Of a stretch of 64,000 bases of DNA, positions 29,817 through 41,526 are shown piece after piece. The stretch's first letter is position 1. Every line of letters starts with the position of its first letter. Origin of the DNA: Nansenia antarctica (Eukaryota; Chordata; Actinopteri; Argentiniformes; Microstomatidae); contig CAXDII010000404.1 of assembly GCA_963989245.1 (NCBI GenBank), positions 1-64,000 of the forward strand, written 5' to 3'. The notes beneath the pieces were generated by a model. The model searched no databases. It was not told the DNA's origin and saw only the letters and a list, made by a program, of their open reading frames with translations. Position numbers and translations under genes: made by a program.

Positions 29817-30798
29817 TCACAGGTAGTAGAGGAAGTCATCCAGGTTCATGTTGGGCTCTCTGTGGATGCTCTGTCCCACCAGGAAAGCAAGCTTGTGGGC
29901 ATACTGGCAGGGTGCAGGCACTCGGATGATCCCCTGAAATAATTGGGGGAGACAAAATCAACGACAATTTATGCATCAAAAAACAACTTGCATGCCTGAA
30001 ATGGGAAAACCATATGTAAATACAGTATGTTTGATTTCATAACCAATATGGATACATCAGTAGGTTTAAGATGTGTTTCAATGTGAACTACACCCTGTTC
30101 ATGCCTGCATTTGAATTACTGACCAAGAGAATAGTTTAAGCAGACCTTTACCCTGTAATTTTGTGCATTTGTTGTTTTCATTATTCTAAAGTAGACATAT
30201 CCACACACAAAGAATCATGTTATAAAACAATCTCTGAGTAAAATTATATCTCGCTTTGAATGCCCTGATGTTCCAAACTCCCAAGATCCCCCCCTCTCTC
30301 CCCGTCACAACAGACCTCACGTTTTGATGGCTATGATGCAGCTGCACACGAAATAATGAAAGTTCGGGTAAACCTCCCCTTTAAAACTACTACTGGTAAG
30401 ACAACCCAGCATACCTGCCAGTTGAAGTACATGTGGCAGAGTTTGTAGGTCAGTTGCTGCATGTGGTCAGGCTTCAGTCCACTGCTGTCATACACCACAT
30501 TGTAGTGGGTTGGGGAGACGCTTCCCTGTCTAACAGCTTGGCTGACAATGAAGAAGTCGTACCTGAAAATGGGAAATTGCAACTGTAGCCACCGTTTTAA
30601 GACTGGATAAAGCAGACATAGCACATCTCTAAAAAAACAACATATTTTCTGAATTGCGTATTGAATCGATACCATTCTGGGCGGGTGACCTCAGTGTCGA
30701 TGACTGTTCCAGGGGGTGGGTTGGCCATCTTGCCGCAAATTTGGGCAAAGAACCTGGAACTGATCCGCTTCTTCACAACCACCACTGTGAGTTTGGGT
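29817..30798 (-). CDS. piwil1: Piwi-like protein 1, last three coding exons (30673-30798, 30415-30562, 29817-29933)
   Basis: Spliced in frame (phases 2, 0) these encode the C-terminal 130 residues of a PIWI domain: PKLTVVVVKKRISSRFFAQ, GTVIDTEVTRPEWYDFFIV, the SPTHYNVVYDSSGLKPDHMQ segment containing the conserved third catalytic His (PTHY), and GIIRVPAPCQYAHKLAFLVG to FLYYL and stop. The sequence fits Piwil1 better than Piwil2 (VTRPEWYDFF, SIHREPN). Piwil1 binds piRNAs in germ cells and silences transposons. The exons coding the two catalytic Asp residues are not found in the window, and earlier exons lie at 47,994-48,905 beyond chrna4. This may be a split or non-functional gene. Confidence 0.85.
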
Positions 30799-30894
30799 CT
30801 AGGAGGGGAAGAGAGAAAATACGATCAGAATGATTGGTGATTGAATGTGTTAAAGGGAACCCTGGTTATTAAGACTGTGCCCCACCCAAAAATG

Positions 30895-31441
30895 TTAGCA
30901 CCAGCCGCCACTGCGTCTTACCATCCGAGAGGAGGAACGGGAGTCTCCGTTCCCACACTAGCAGGCTCAGGAACAGCTTCTTCTTCCCTGCAACTGTTAC
31001 TCTGCTGAACCCACCACCCTCCCTCCACCCCCCAACAAGAGGAACATGATCTCCCAGTATCAGTGTACCCCCCCCCCCCCCATACCTCTACTGGCTGCAC
31101 ACTCAGGACTTCAATTGAACTTTTTTGCACTACTGCTTGTTTATACATACTGTATTTATTATGGTAATAATTATTGGTCTCCAATTATACAACTTACATG
31201 ACACGTAACATACCTCAATACCTATTGCCCTTGTTCAGCTGTACATATCATATTGATATTCATCTCATGTATATATTATACTCATTTATTTATACTCACT
31301 GTAGTATCATGCACAGTCTATAATATCATGTATTTTGCACTATGCCACTATTTGCACTATCTGGTTGGATGCCAAACTACACTTTGTTGTCTCAGTACTC
31401 TGTACAATGCAATGACAATAAAGTTGAATCTGATCTAATCT
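30895..31441 (+). mobile_element. LINE 3' end (L2/Rex-like)
   Basis: CAGGCTCAGGAACAGCTTCT and TGCAACTGTTACTCTGCTGA are the last coding part of a fish LINE. An untranslated region follows with TTGCACTATCTGGTT and the tail CAATGACAATAAAGTTGAAT + CTGATCT repeats. It includes a C-run at 31,067-31,081. It lies just upstream (in gene sense) of the piwil1 last three exons. Confidence 0.65.
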
Positions 31442-31680
31442 TACGTTGCAGAACGCACACATAAGGTTAGTAGAAACTGTTGGACTCTATGTTGTAACAG
31501 TGCCCTCTAGTGGGAAGAGATAGTCTCAGTTGTGAATGAACCCAAATTATACCATCAATTATATTATTTTTGAGATCTTTTCAAACAACCAAGTCATGAT
31601 ACACACATGATCAAATGTATGAGCCACATGATGTAGCCAAAAGAACACACGTCTTGCGTCATGCAATTGAATGTATGAGC
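31442..31680. other. Nothing recognised
   Basis: AT-rich, no ORF or repeat I can name. Confidence 0.4.
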
Positions 31681-31683
31681 TCA

Positions 31684-31825
31684 GGGAGGCTGGTGGAGGT
31701 AGACGTCGGAGGACGGGGCTCAATGTAATGTACGGGATGGAATAAGGAACCGTTCCCTATTCCGTTCCATGCATTTCAATGAGCCCCATCCTCCGATGTC
31801 TACCTCCACCAGCCTCCACTGCTAT
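31684..31825. mobile_element. Inverted-repeat MITE
   Basis: Left AGGGAGGCTGGTGGAGGTAG then GTCGGAGGACGGGG; right is its inverse (CCCCATCCTCCGA...CTACCTCCACCAGCCTCCACT). It resembles a MITE abundant in salmonid and pike genomes. A shortened copy is at 34,195-34,245 (GAAGGCTGGTGGAGGTAGCT ... ACCAGCCTCCCC). Confidence 0.75.
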
Positions 31826-32329
31826 GGTTATATGACTTCGTTTTTGTAGGTCATTCAAGTTCACGTACAGATATTACTGACGGGAAAGGCATCTTGGTAT
31901 TACCATTATGGGATTACTCTAGTAGAGAACACAGGGATTACATTGAAGGCCAGAGAAGGATAGATGAGAAGGTAGTGTATGCTCCCTGCATGCAAACTCC
32001 AAAGATGAAGAGCTCCATTGTGCTGGTATGGATCCATTATATTTTAGTAAGAGAGGAATATGAAGCAGATGGAGATTGGATGGTTGGAGGTTGATCAATG
32101 GGGGACATAAAATGGGATTGAACCATGAAGCGTGTACTGTGTTGTTAGTAAAACAATCAAAGCAGGTGCATATACACTTTACAGTGAATAATGTATGTTT
32201 ACGTGGAATGTGTAATTGTATGTAAAATAATGTTGTTTTTTCTTCCTTCTCTCCCTCTTCCCCCCTCCCTCTAAAATCACTCCTTTCTCCTTCCCCTCTT
32301 CACATCCCTCCATCTTCCATCTTCCTCTC

Positions 32330-32859
32330 ATTTCCGTCTCTATCTCTGTCTCTCTTCCTCTCTGTCTCTCTGTCTCTCTGTCTCTCTGTCTCCCTGTCTC
32401 TCTGTCTCTCTGTCTCTCTGTCTCTCTGTCTCTCTGGATCTCTGTCTCTCTGTCTCTCTGTCTCTCTGTCTCTCTGTCTCTCTTCCTCCCCTTTGTTTCT
32501 CCCCCTAATTCTCATCATTATCCTACTCATCCTAAACAACATCCTACTCCCCCCCCTCCCCTCTCCCACCTCTCCCCCTTCTACCCTCCTCCCCCCTCCC
32601 CTACTCCCCCCTCTCCCCCTCCTCCCCTCTCCCACCTCTCCCCTCCTCCCCTCTCCCACCTCTCCCCCCTCCCCTTCTCCCCTCCTCCCCTCTCCCACCT
32701 CTCCCCCCTCCCCTCCTCCCCCTCCTCCCCTCTCCCAACTCTCCCCCCTCCCCTCTCCCACCTCCCCTCCTCCCCTCTCCCACCTCTCCCACCTCTCCCC
32801 CCTCCACTACTCCCCCACCTCTCCCCCCCCCCTCCCCCCTCCCCCCTCCCCTCCTCCAG
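32330..32859. repeat. TCTCTGTC microsatellite and C-rich minisatellite
   Basis: 32,341-32,482 is (TCTCTGTC)n; 32,535-32,857 is a CCTCTCCCACCTCTCCCCC-type pyrimidine tract that ends in the splice acceptor of chrna4 exon 2. The strong purine/pyrimidine asymmetry could form triplex DNA. The 33,045-33,120 stretch after exon 2 contains a common fish motif (TTTATCCAAAGCAACTTACA). Confidence 0.85.
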
Positions 32860-35800
32860 AGTGTTCCCACCCCGGGGCCTGGGCTCAGGCGGAGGACAGG
32901 CTGTTGAACACTCTCTTCAGCCGCTACAACAAGCTAGCGCGGCCCGTCGCTAACACCACTGACGTGGTCAGTGTACGCTTCGGCCTGTCCATCGCTCAGC
33001 TCATCGACGTGGTGAGGGACAATGAACCATTGATTTCATTCCTGTGATATTTACATTTACACTTTTGGCATTTAACAGACACCTTTATCCAAAGCAACTT
33101 ACAACAAATATATTTGTCTAAGTAAGTGAAACGTCCGTCTATCAGTCATCACAAGAAAAAGTAATCTATGCTAGGGCCAGATATTACAGTATGACAGTTG
33201 AAACATGTGACCTTTCTTTTCAAGGGGTACCATGAATTTGCACATTATCAGTCATTTAAGACCGTGATCATACAGTACATATCCCCTTCCAACAGCCAAC
33301 TGTTCTTTTTCTCCAAGGACGAGAAAAATCAAATGATGACCACAAACGTCTGGGTGAAACAAGTGAGTATCTCTCCATTTAATCATACGGATACTGTCGA
33401 CAATAGGGTTAGGGTTAGGGTTAGGGTTAGCAGTTTTTGGGCAGCGATTTGGTGTCGAGGTGTCTGTTTGTTGCCATACTGTTACTGTTGTTTCTGCTCT
33501 TTCAGGAGTGGTACGACTACAAACTGAGATGGAACCCTAGAGAATATGAAAACATCACGTCCATGAGGATCCCCTCACAGCTCATCTGGAGACCAGACAT
33601 CGTTCTGTACAACAAGTATGTTTAGGTTTTCACCCCAAAGTGTCATTATTGATACACTATAGCCCCCGACTTCCAGGCTACCCACCACCCTCAAATACAT
33701 GATTTCAGATTCAGATTCAGATTCATTTATTTATTCAAGGGACAGTGCATATTAATAAAACAAAAATAAATTGTAAATACGCCAGAGTTAGCCCGAAAGC
33801 TAGTTTTCATCCGCAGTCCCTATGCCATGATGTTGTATACGGCACAAAAAGTACATTTAAAAGATAAAATATAGGTAGACCTAGGCACAAAAAAGTAGAC
33901 AGGACAAGCATTTATCTTAAGGGCATAACATAGGGGGTTAAAAGAGCATACATTAATCATAGGCGGTTAAAATAGTATAGTATATGTGTTACAGTACATG
34001 TGGGAATACGGTACATGTGGGAAAACTAGGGTTAGGGTTAGGTGCTAGGGTGCTACGGTAACTAGGGTTAGGGTTAAGGTTAGGGTTAGGGTTAGACATG
34101 CCAGCGTGTACCAAGTCACCCTAGCACCTAACTCTAACCCTAGTTTTCCCACGTGTACCGTATTCCCACATGTACCGTAACATATACATATCAGGGAAGG
34201 CTGGTGGAGGTAGCTGATGCCTCAACCAGCCTCCCCTAATAGACATAAACTCCATCCAAATACCCTAAATACAGAATGTTGTACATATACATTCCATCCA
34301 CATACTAACCATGGAGTTAAGATACTCTACCTCTCCATCTTGTGAGCTTAGAATTACGGTTCTATCTCCGTTTAGGGTAGTTCAGAGATATTGAGCGTCA
34401 AAGTTTTCACATTCCATTATGTTCTGTGAGATGGAACCTTTGTATTTTATTAATTACTAACTCAAAAATGTCAACATTTTAAAAATGGAATGGAATGGAA
34501 TGGAATGGAATGGACTTTATTTGTCATTGCTACAGTACAGGTACCAAACAACGAAATTTAGGAGGGGTGGCTCCACTGGTGTTAGGAAAGGAAAACAAAA
34601 AAAAACATTTTAGAAGAAGCATAAAATCACAAGAAGGTAAGGAGCTGGTTTACATAAATAAAGGCTATGTACACAATCCACTGTACTATACTGCACAGAT
34701 AGTCAACTAGGGTTGTCATATTGCACAAAAGTATTTTTTCACGTTATTTTAAAGTGTCACAGTTTGCAGGCACCACACAGGCATTAATAAACACCTAATG
34801 GATCAGATTATGTAAAAAAAACAAAATTTTGACAAAATTGAGATAGAACCTTATAATTCTAACGTCACGATGTGTGATTCGTTTGGCTCCCCCCTCTCTC
34901 TCCTCCCCAGTGCCGACGGTGACTTCACCGTCACCCACCTGACCAAGGCCCACCTCTTCCACGACGGCTGGATCAAGTGGGTCCCCCCGGCCATCTACAA
35001 GTCCTCCTGCAGCATCGACGTCATCTTCTTCCCCTTCGACCAGCAGAACTGCACCATGAAGTTCGGCTCGTGGACCTACGACAGGGCCAAGATCGACCTG
35101 GTCAGCATGGCCAGCAACGTGGACCAGGTGAGTGGCCAGCACAATGTGTACCAGGTGAGTGGCCAGCCAACATGGAGCAGGTGAGAATTCTGCTCTTTTC
35201 CTCTGTCATTCCATTCCAGGCTGTGACGTTGAGGACACATTGTCTGTTATGGGTAAATATGAACGGAATGCCTTTATAATTTCTCATCTCTCTCTCTCTC
35301 TTGCTTTCTTTCTCTTTTGTTCTCTCTCTCTCTTTCCCTCCCTCCCTTCCTCTCTCTCCCTCTCTCTCTCCCTCTCTCCCTGCCCTCTCTCCGGACCGCA
35401 GATGAACTACTGGGAGAGTGGAGAGTGGGTGCTCGTCAGCGCCGTGGCCAACTACAACATCAAGAAGTACGAATGTTGCCACGAGGTCTACTCCGACATC
35501 ACCTACTCCTTCCTCATCCGGAGGCTCCCTCTCTTCTACACCATCAACCTCATCGTCCCCTGCCTCCTCATCTCCTGCCTGACCGTCCTGGTCTTCTACC
35601 TGCCCTCCGACTGCGGGGAGAAGATCACCCTGTGCATCTCCGTCCTCCTCTCCCTGACCGTCTTCCTCCTCCTCATCACCGAGATCATCCCCTCCACCTC
35701 GCTGGTCATCCCCCTGATCGGCGAGTACCTCCTCTTCACCATGATCTTCGTGAAGACCCTCTCCATCATCATCACCATCTTCGTGCTCAACGTGCACCAC

Positions 35801-36547
35801 CGATCGCCGCGCACGCACACCATGCCGTGCTGGGTGCGCGCCGTCTTCCTGGATGTGGTGCCCGGCGTCCTGTGCATAAGGCGTCCTCCGGCCGTGGTCA
35901 AAGACGTCAACGGCGGGAAGCTCGTGGAGATGATGCGCACCAGGGTCGGCCGCGGCAGCGGGGGTGGGGGGCGGGACGGTGTCCGGGGCGGTGTGTGTTC
36001 TGGTCCCGGGGACGAGCCCTGCTTCTCCCCCTCCACCTCCTCCTCCGCCACCTCCCCTCAGGGTGCCCCCCAGGACAGCTTGGCCCGTTCGTCCTCTCTC
36101 TCCCTGGGTCGGTGCACGGAGACGGAGGCCCCCCTGGTGGGGCTACCGCAGCAGCAGCAGCAGAAGCCTCCGGGTCTGGGCGGGTCACTCTCCTCCAGCC
36201 ACAGCCAGTACACCATCCTCTCGGAGGAACCCCCACCACCACCCCACTCCTCCTCCTCCTCCTCCTTCTCTTCCACCCGGCCAGGCTGCTCCACACCGCC
36301 TCCTCCTCCTCCTCCTCCCCTCCACCCCTACCCCCATCGGCCCAGGGAAAAGCACCACCACCCCCACCACCACCACCACCACTGCCAGGGCAGGCCTAAG
36401 CTCCGTTCCCTCAGTGTGCAGTATGGCCTGGGAGAGAGAGAGAGGCCCCAGAGCTCTGTCCGCGGTCGCTCTCGCAGCATCCAGTACTGCAGCCTGCACG
36501 AGGAGGCCTCCAAGGTATGGATGCTGGTTCAGGACCCCAGTTTAGAG

Positions 36548-36604
<57 letters not shown>

Positions 36605-37978
36605 CGTGTTGTGTTGGAGGGTCAGCAAAGGCAGAAGACAAATATCCGCTTGTCCCCTGAAAAATCGAAAATGCTCATTCTATTCTATTCAATTCTATTT
36701 TCATTGTATTTCATCGCAGAGCTTGAATGGTAAAAGCCTCGGTAAGCTACAGCCTCTCTCCCAGAACCAGCCCCACCCCCTGGGGGAGGAGAGGAGGCAG
36801 AGCTGTCCTGTCCTGTGTCGGCGTCACACAGGAGGCGGCGGGGGTCCAGGCCGGGCAGACGTCACCCAGGCTGGAGGCTCCAGCAGCTCCAGGGATGCCC
36901 AGGGTCTCCTCTCCCTGTCCCCCTCCCTGTGGAAGGCTGTGGAGGGGGTGCAGTACATCGCTGACCACCTCCGAGCTGAGGACATGGACTTCTCTGTAGG
37001 TGGATGAGTGACTGAATAAGAATACAGTATGGTGTATGTGTTACGGACCGGTACATGTGGGAATATGGTACATGTGGGAAAACTAGGGTTAGGGTTGGGT
37101 GCTAGGGTGACTTGGTACATGCTGGCAAGTCTAATCCTAACCCTACCCCTACCCCTAACCCTAACCGTAGCACCCTAGCACCTAACCCTAACCCTAGTTT
37201 TCCCACATGTACCGTATTCCCACATGTACCGTAACATATGTTTTGTGTTGCACGCTACATGCTTTGGAAGAGAAATCAATTCTTTCACAACCTTATGGGT
37301 TCTGTGCTGTTCTACGTAAAAAAACAAGTTCTAGTGCGAAAGTGGGAGCTGGTGTTAGGAGCGGGCGTGTCTGTAATATTAGTGCTAATTTTAAGGCCAG
37401 AATTGTTCAGTGCACCTGACCGCTATTCAGCCCACCTGAGTGCATGCGAGACAGCGCCCCCTAGCCTAGCACTGGTAATTTCACCTGTTACTGCCGACGC
37501 AAACTAAACAATACACCTGCGTTTGGACCAGCTTCTGTTATATGCCGGCTGAAAATATAGCCCAATAATTTGTACTGTCTCTATGAAATGTGTATTTAAT
37601 GATTGACCATCTATGTCACACACACACACACACACACACACACCATAAATGATGCCAGTGAGTTCATGATGTGGCTACCTTTTTCAAGGTCACATGACCA
37701 CTACACAACAACACACTACAACAGAGTTAAAACCGGTTCACATAATAAGGAAACATTATGATCATAATAACAGAACTAATAATCAACATTGTCTTGCTAA
37801 TTCTCTGACTGGACTGAGACACGGATGTATTGTTGTGTCCATTGCCTTCCAGGTCAAGCAGGAGTGGAAGTATGTCGCCATGGTGATCGACCGCATCTTC
37901 CTCTGTGTGTTCATCTTGGTGTGCATCCTGGGGACCGTCGGCCTCTTCCTGCCTCCTTGGCTGGCTGGAATGATCTAG
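32860..37978 (+). CDS. chrna4: Neuronal nicotinic acetylcholine receptor subunit alpha-4 (exon 1 not seen)
   Basis: Seven exons: 32860-33011, 33318-33362, 33506-33615, 34911-35127, 35402-36514, 36720-36995, 37853-37978. All have GT-AG sites and join in frame, giving about 678 codons without the signal exon. It forms ligand-gated cation channels in neurons. Visible: loop A WRPDIVLYNN, Cys-loop CSIDVIFFPFDQQNC, loop B GSWTYD, vicinal cysteines KYECC (alpha signature), TM1-TM3, a long low-complexity cytoplasmic loop (poly-Pro, poly-His, RSRSIQYC), the VEGVQYIADHL amphipathic helix and TM4 ending LAGMI. The first three exons have the family's exact sizes (152, 45, 110 bp). Oddities: an extra Lys codon in TM3 (FVKTLS) and two introns within what is usually one large exon. 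YENITS and RSRSIQYC favour alpha4 over alpha2. Confidence 0.9.
33390..33430. repeat. Interstitial TTAGGG run in chrna4 intron 3
   Basis: AGGGTTAGGGTTAGGGTTAG, about four vertebrate telomere hexamers, 70 bp before exon 4's acceptor. Confidence 0.85.
33695..33965. mobile_element. Dispersed repeat, copy 1
   Basis: Begins CAGATTCAGATTCATTTATT, ATTCAAGGGACAGTGCATAT and runs through GTTAGCCCGAAAGCTAGTTT. Near-identical to 38,428-38,690. It has the look of a LINE/SINE 3' end. Both copies lie beside or within chrna4. Confidence 0.75.
33985..34190. repeat. Palindromic element with telomere-like core (copy 1)
   Basis: Arms: GTACATGTGGGAATACGGTA, CATGTGGGAAAACTAGGGTT and their inverse at 34,125-34,185; the centre holds GGGTTAGGGTTAAGGTTAGG. 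It could fold into a 70-bp stem. Copy 2 is at 37,037-37,232. Confidence 0.8.
34486..34700 (-). mobile_element. LINE 3' tail with GGAAT repeat
   Basis: (GGAAT)n then GGACTTTATTTGTCATTGCT and CAACGAAATT: the reversed 3' end of an L2-like LINE, in chrna4 intron 4. Confidence 0.6.
36548..36607. repeat. GT microsatellite in chrna4 intron
   Basis: (GT)n with a few interruptions, between the loop exon and the next exon. The same microsatellite in the duplicated intron (45,859-45,898 / 47,497-47,606) is split by a hAT. Confidence 0.95.
37037..37232. repeat. Palindromic element with telomere-like core (copy 2)
   Basis: Arms GGTACATGTGGGAATATGGT and AACTAGGGTTAGGGTTGGGT mirrored by ACCTAACCCTAACCCTAGTT; the core has CCCTAACCCTAACC. 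It lies in the last intron of chrna4. A CA run lies at 37,618-37,642. Confidence 0.8.
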
Positions 37979-38427
37979 AAGCTCCATTCCTTTACTCAGG
38001 ACTCAAGTTGTAAAAGACAATCAGGGGGGATGGTGGATTTTATCATATGGGGACAATTTTAGCATCCCCACAGCGTCAGTGACTTGGTAAAAATGTCATT
38101 GCATGTGTGCGTGCCCCCTCCCTCGCCCACAGTATTTTACTCAATATGCGCAAAACTAAATGTTGAAATAGCAGTAATGCCACGTTCATTGATAAAATGA
38201 CATAAGGGATAGAAAGGGGGGATGGCAGTTTTAGAAGGGGGATGATTTTGACTGTTTTTATTTCAGGGGGGGGGATGCCATCCCCCCTCATCCCCCCTCA
38301 ACTCGAGTGCTGCCTTTACGTATCTCTTTGTCTCCTACTGTTCTTCTGCACTGACATTATAGACCTGAACAGATGAAACCATCAGCTGAAAGTCGTCCTC
38401 CCTCTTGTCTTCTTCTGTCCTGTGTTT

Positions 38428-38690
38428 CAGATTCAGATTCATTTATTTATTCAAGGGACAGTGCATATTAATAAAACAAAAATAAATTGTAAATACACCA
38501 GAGTTAGCCCGAAAGCTAGTTTTCATCCGCAGTCCCTATGCCATGATGTCTTATACGGCTCCCTGGAGGAAAAAAGTACGTTTAAAAGATAAAATATAGG
38601 TAGACCTAGGCACAAAAAAGTAGACAGGACAAGCATTTAGCTTAAGGGCATAACATAGGGGGTTAAAAGAGCAAGCAACATATACGCACG
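38428..38690. mobile_element. Dispersed repeat, copy 2
   Basis: Same sequence and orientation as 33,695-33,965, here with a 13-bp difference near CTCCCTGGAGGA. It lies 450 bp after the chrna4 stop; the stretch between (37,979-38,427) holds a G/C-rich low-complexity patch and no gene. Confidence 0.75.
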
Positions 38691-39084
38691 ATAAGCAGAC
38701 TAAAAACAAGCAACACAGACTGTACAGGTAAGACATGTTAGGCGGTACACAGACAGGCGGTACACATGACATACAGGTATAGGACAGGACATTTCAATGT
38801 TGACAGATGTGTGTGTTGATCATCCACTGTTTTAGGTGATTTCTAAATGATTTAAAGGTGCCTAATTCTTTCCAGGTCAGTTAGCATAAAGGACATGTAG
38901 ATAGAGAGAGGAGGACGCTGCTGCTTTAGATCATTGGGACACACCTGGACTGGCTGTTGATACACAGGATATATTGAGGTCCATGAGATATAATAAATAA
39001 CAAATAAATGGCCAAAAAGGACATTCTGAAAGTAAGTGAATGTGTTAACAAAACAAACAATGAAAACTAACTTGCCCTCATAGC

Positions 39085-39374
39085 TGGGTATTGCACTTTT
39101 TGGCTGAAATAACCTCAATTAAATCTCTGACACAGTTTTTCCCATTCCTCCATGCAGCGTTATTCCAGATGTGTGGTGTTTGAGGGGTGTCTTGTCTTGC
39201 ATGCACAGCCCGTTTCAAATCACCCCACAGCATCTCAATAGGATTCAGATCCGGGTTTTCACTTGGCCTTTCCAGAACTCTCCATTTCTTTCTTTTGAGC
39301 CGTTCGTTGGTGGATTTACTGGAATGTTTTGGGTCATTGTCATGTTGCATGGTCCACATCTGCTTTAGCTTCAA
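39085..39374 (-). pseudogene. Tc1-like transposase C-terminal fragment
   Basis: Minus-strand frame contains MQHDNDPKHSSKST and SENPDLNPIEMLWGDLKR, i.e. the second Asp and the Glu of the DDE catalytic core plus the conserved NPIE. No N-terminal half is adjacent. A relic of a fish Tc1/mariner element. Confidence 0.9.
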
Positions 39375-39789
39375 TTTTGCATGGTCTCACATTTTCCTCA
39401 AGCACCCTGTGATACAATATAGAATTCATAGTGGATTCTATGATGGTGAGCAATGACTTCTCCAACAGCATGTTTTGATACTGGATTCTGATTGGCTAGC
39501 AACAGTGGTAAATACCCCCAACTCCCTTCAGTTCAGCTCCGACCGCATTTCCAGTATCAATGCGCCTCCCAATCAATCTGATTAAGAACACCTGTGCTGA
39601 CTCCGCCCACTGTTAAGCCAATAGCAGTCTACCAATCTGGAGTGGCATTCCAAGGCACCAATCACGAACAAGTTGGCTCAAAGGCCAGTGAATTGTGGCC
39701 AAGCCTACAATGCAATCGTTAATGTTGTTTATGGAACTATATTCTGTGGCGGAAGGATATATATATATACACGGGTGTCAAACGAAGAA

Positions 39790-40019
39790 GTGAGAGAACG
39801 TGCTGGTATAGAGATGGTAAGTAAGCACGCAGATCAGAAAGAGAAGATGGAAGTACATCGGCCACGTGTTGAGGAAAAGCCCGGATGACCGTCAACGCAT
39901 AGGCTATAATATAATATATAATATATAATATATAATAGCCCTCAGATGGACCCCTGATGGACGAAGAACAAGGGGGACGCCCCAAAGAAACCTGGAGGAG
40001 AACCGTCGAGAGGCAGCGG
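39790..40019 (+). pseudogene. LINE ORF2 C-terminus, first part
   Basis: Frames give RWKYIGHVLRKSPDDRQRI, then an inserted (TATAATA)n, LRWTPDG and GRPKETWRRTVERQR in shifted frames. This is the characteristic C-terminal end of a fish non-LTR retrotransposon. It is interrupted at 40,019 by a hAT and resumes at 41,527. Confidence 0.75.
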
Positions 40020-41526
40020 CAGGGTTCGAGTTATAAGCTGAACTCTGTGGGGGTCTCCAAAATAACAGTGCGAAATGTTCTCATGCACGCGCGAATCATG
40101 CCCACACAGCGATGGGACTTACAAGTTTTAATTAGCTATAGGCAGTAGCGGATTAAGGTGGTCAGTGGCCCTAGGCTACTCCTTTGTGTGAGGACCCCCC
40201 GCCCCCATACACAAGCCTCCCCCCTCCCCAAAATATACAACTCACGAGCACCCTGCACACACACACCACTCATAATGCTTTACCATAAAACACTTAAACA
40301 CTTTAATAACACAATAACACAACAGTGTTAATAATGCAAAGAATAAAAAAAAGGTTCAGTGCATTCAGTTCTGTCTCTATTGCTCTCCTCTCCCGTTGTC
40401 TCTCTGTGACTGTCCTGTTGTCTGTCTCTCTGTTGCTGTCCTGTTGTCCGTCTCTCTGTTGCTCCCCTCAGCTCTAAATGACAGAAATGAATTAGCTAAT
40501 TAGTTGGCATGTAAACATATAGTTAGGGTTGGGTACAGTTTGGGTTTTATTCGATACCGGTGCCAAATCGATACTTTAAAAACGGTACCGGTACCGAAAC
40601 ATCATCCTCATCCTCAAATCCCAACATATCCTGACGCTACAGCTGCAGGCTACTCATTTCACCACATCAACAGCCCCACATGAAACAACAGCTATAAAAG
40701 CGATAGTCACACATGTATCTCGGCCAATAATTGTGTTATTTTTGCTATACAGAAGGAGCGAAAAATACATTAGGTTAGTACACTAGGTTAGTAAAAAGTA
40801 AAAGCCACCTTACCTTTACGGAGACAAGATAGACCAAAGTGGTCTGTTTTCAGTAGGCTGCGGTCGCGGTCCTGGAACCCATGATGCTGACGTCCGATGT
40901 CCTTTCTTTATCCAAGATTGGATGAACGGGAGAGGGTCAAATTTGTCTTTGATAAAAACCCGAAATTTTCTAGGCTTGATGACCCGGTCGGCAGCAGTGG
41001 CCTTTTTTTGGGCGGCATGGTAGTTACTACTGTATGTATATACTCCTGTATAGCTAATGAATGAATGTTTGCTTCTCAATAATAGGCTAGGTGCACAATC
41101 TCAATACTTCCTGAAAGGCAACTGGTGTCTCACTCTATTGGTTTAATTGATTAATCAGCTGTGCACTGTGTGTTCCAACGGTTTACCGCACAGCTGATTA
41201 ATCAACCTTTTGCTGTTGCACAATATTCTACTGCGCCCCATGGTGTCTTGGTGGTGAAGTGCAGGCAGTCAAAGGCATACTGTCATTCACAGGAGATTAA
41301 TGGTGCGCGTAGTTCTTTTGGAAAACATGTTTATTTTACAATATTTATAATATAAATTAAATAATATTCATTACATTGACATTTTGATCAAATAATAGTT
41401 GTGGTAATGTATTATTAGCGACCCCCACAGATTTTTGATTTTACTGCCTTCATGGGAGCTCAGAGAGCCTCAGACCATCTCTATGGGAGCTCAGCTCCCA
41501 TTGGCTCCCACATAACTCGAACCCTG
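40020..41526. mobile_element. hAT element, 8-bp TSD GGCAGCGG
   Basis: Ends CAGGGTTCGAGTTAT and its inverse ATAACTCGAACCCTG; GGCAGCGG at 40012-40019 and 41527-41534. It contains an internal inverted repeat (TTGATTAATCAGCTGTGC / GCACAGCTGATTAATCAA, 41,147-41,205). No transposase frame is convincing. Confidence 0.9.

Noticed and set aside
32300..33047. Arg/Gly/Glu-rich and Pro-rich ORFs before chrna4 exon 2
   Set aside because: Translations of pyrimidine-rich simple repeats. A signal-peptide exon was looked for here and not found.
35102..36545. Long minus-strand and alternative-frame ORFs over chrna4
   Set aside because: Shadows of a GC-rich coding exon; the spliced plus frame explains the sequence fully.
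37238..37507. 89-codon ORF with a hydrophobic stretch (ELVLGAGVSVILVLIL) in the last chrna4 intron, faintly like an ABC-transporter N-terminus
   Set aside because: No splice signals or neighbouring exons, and the similarity is only to a generic membrane segment.
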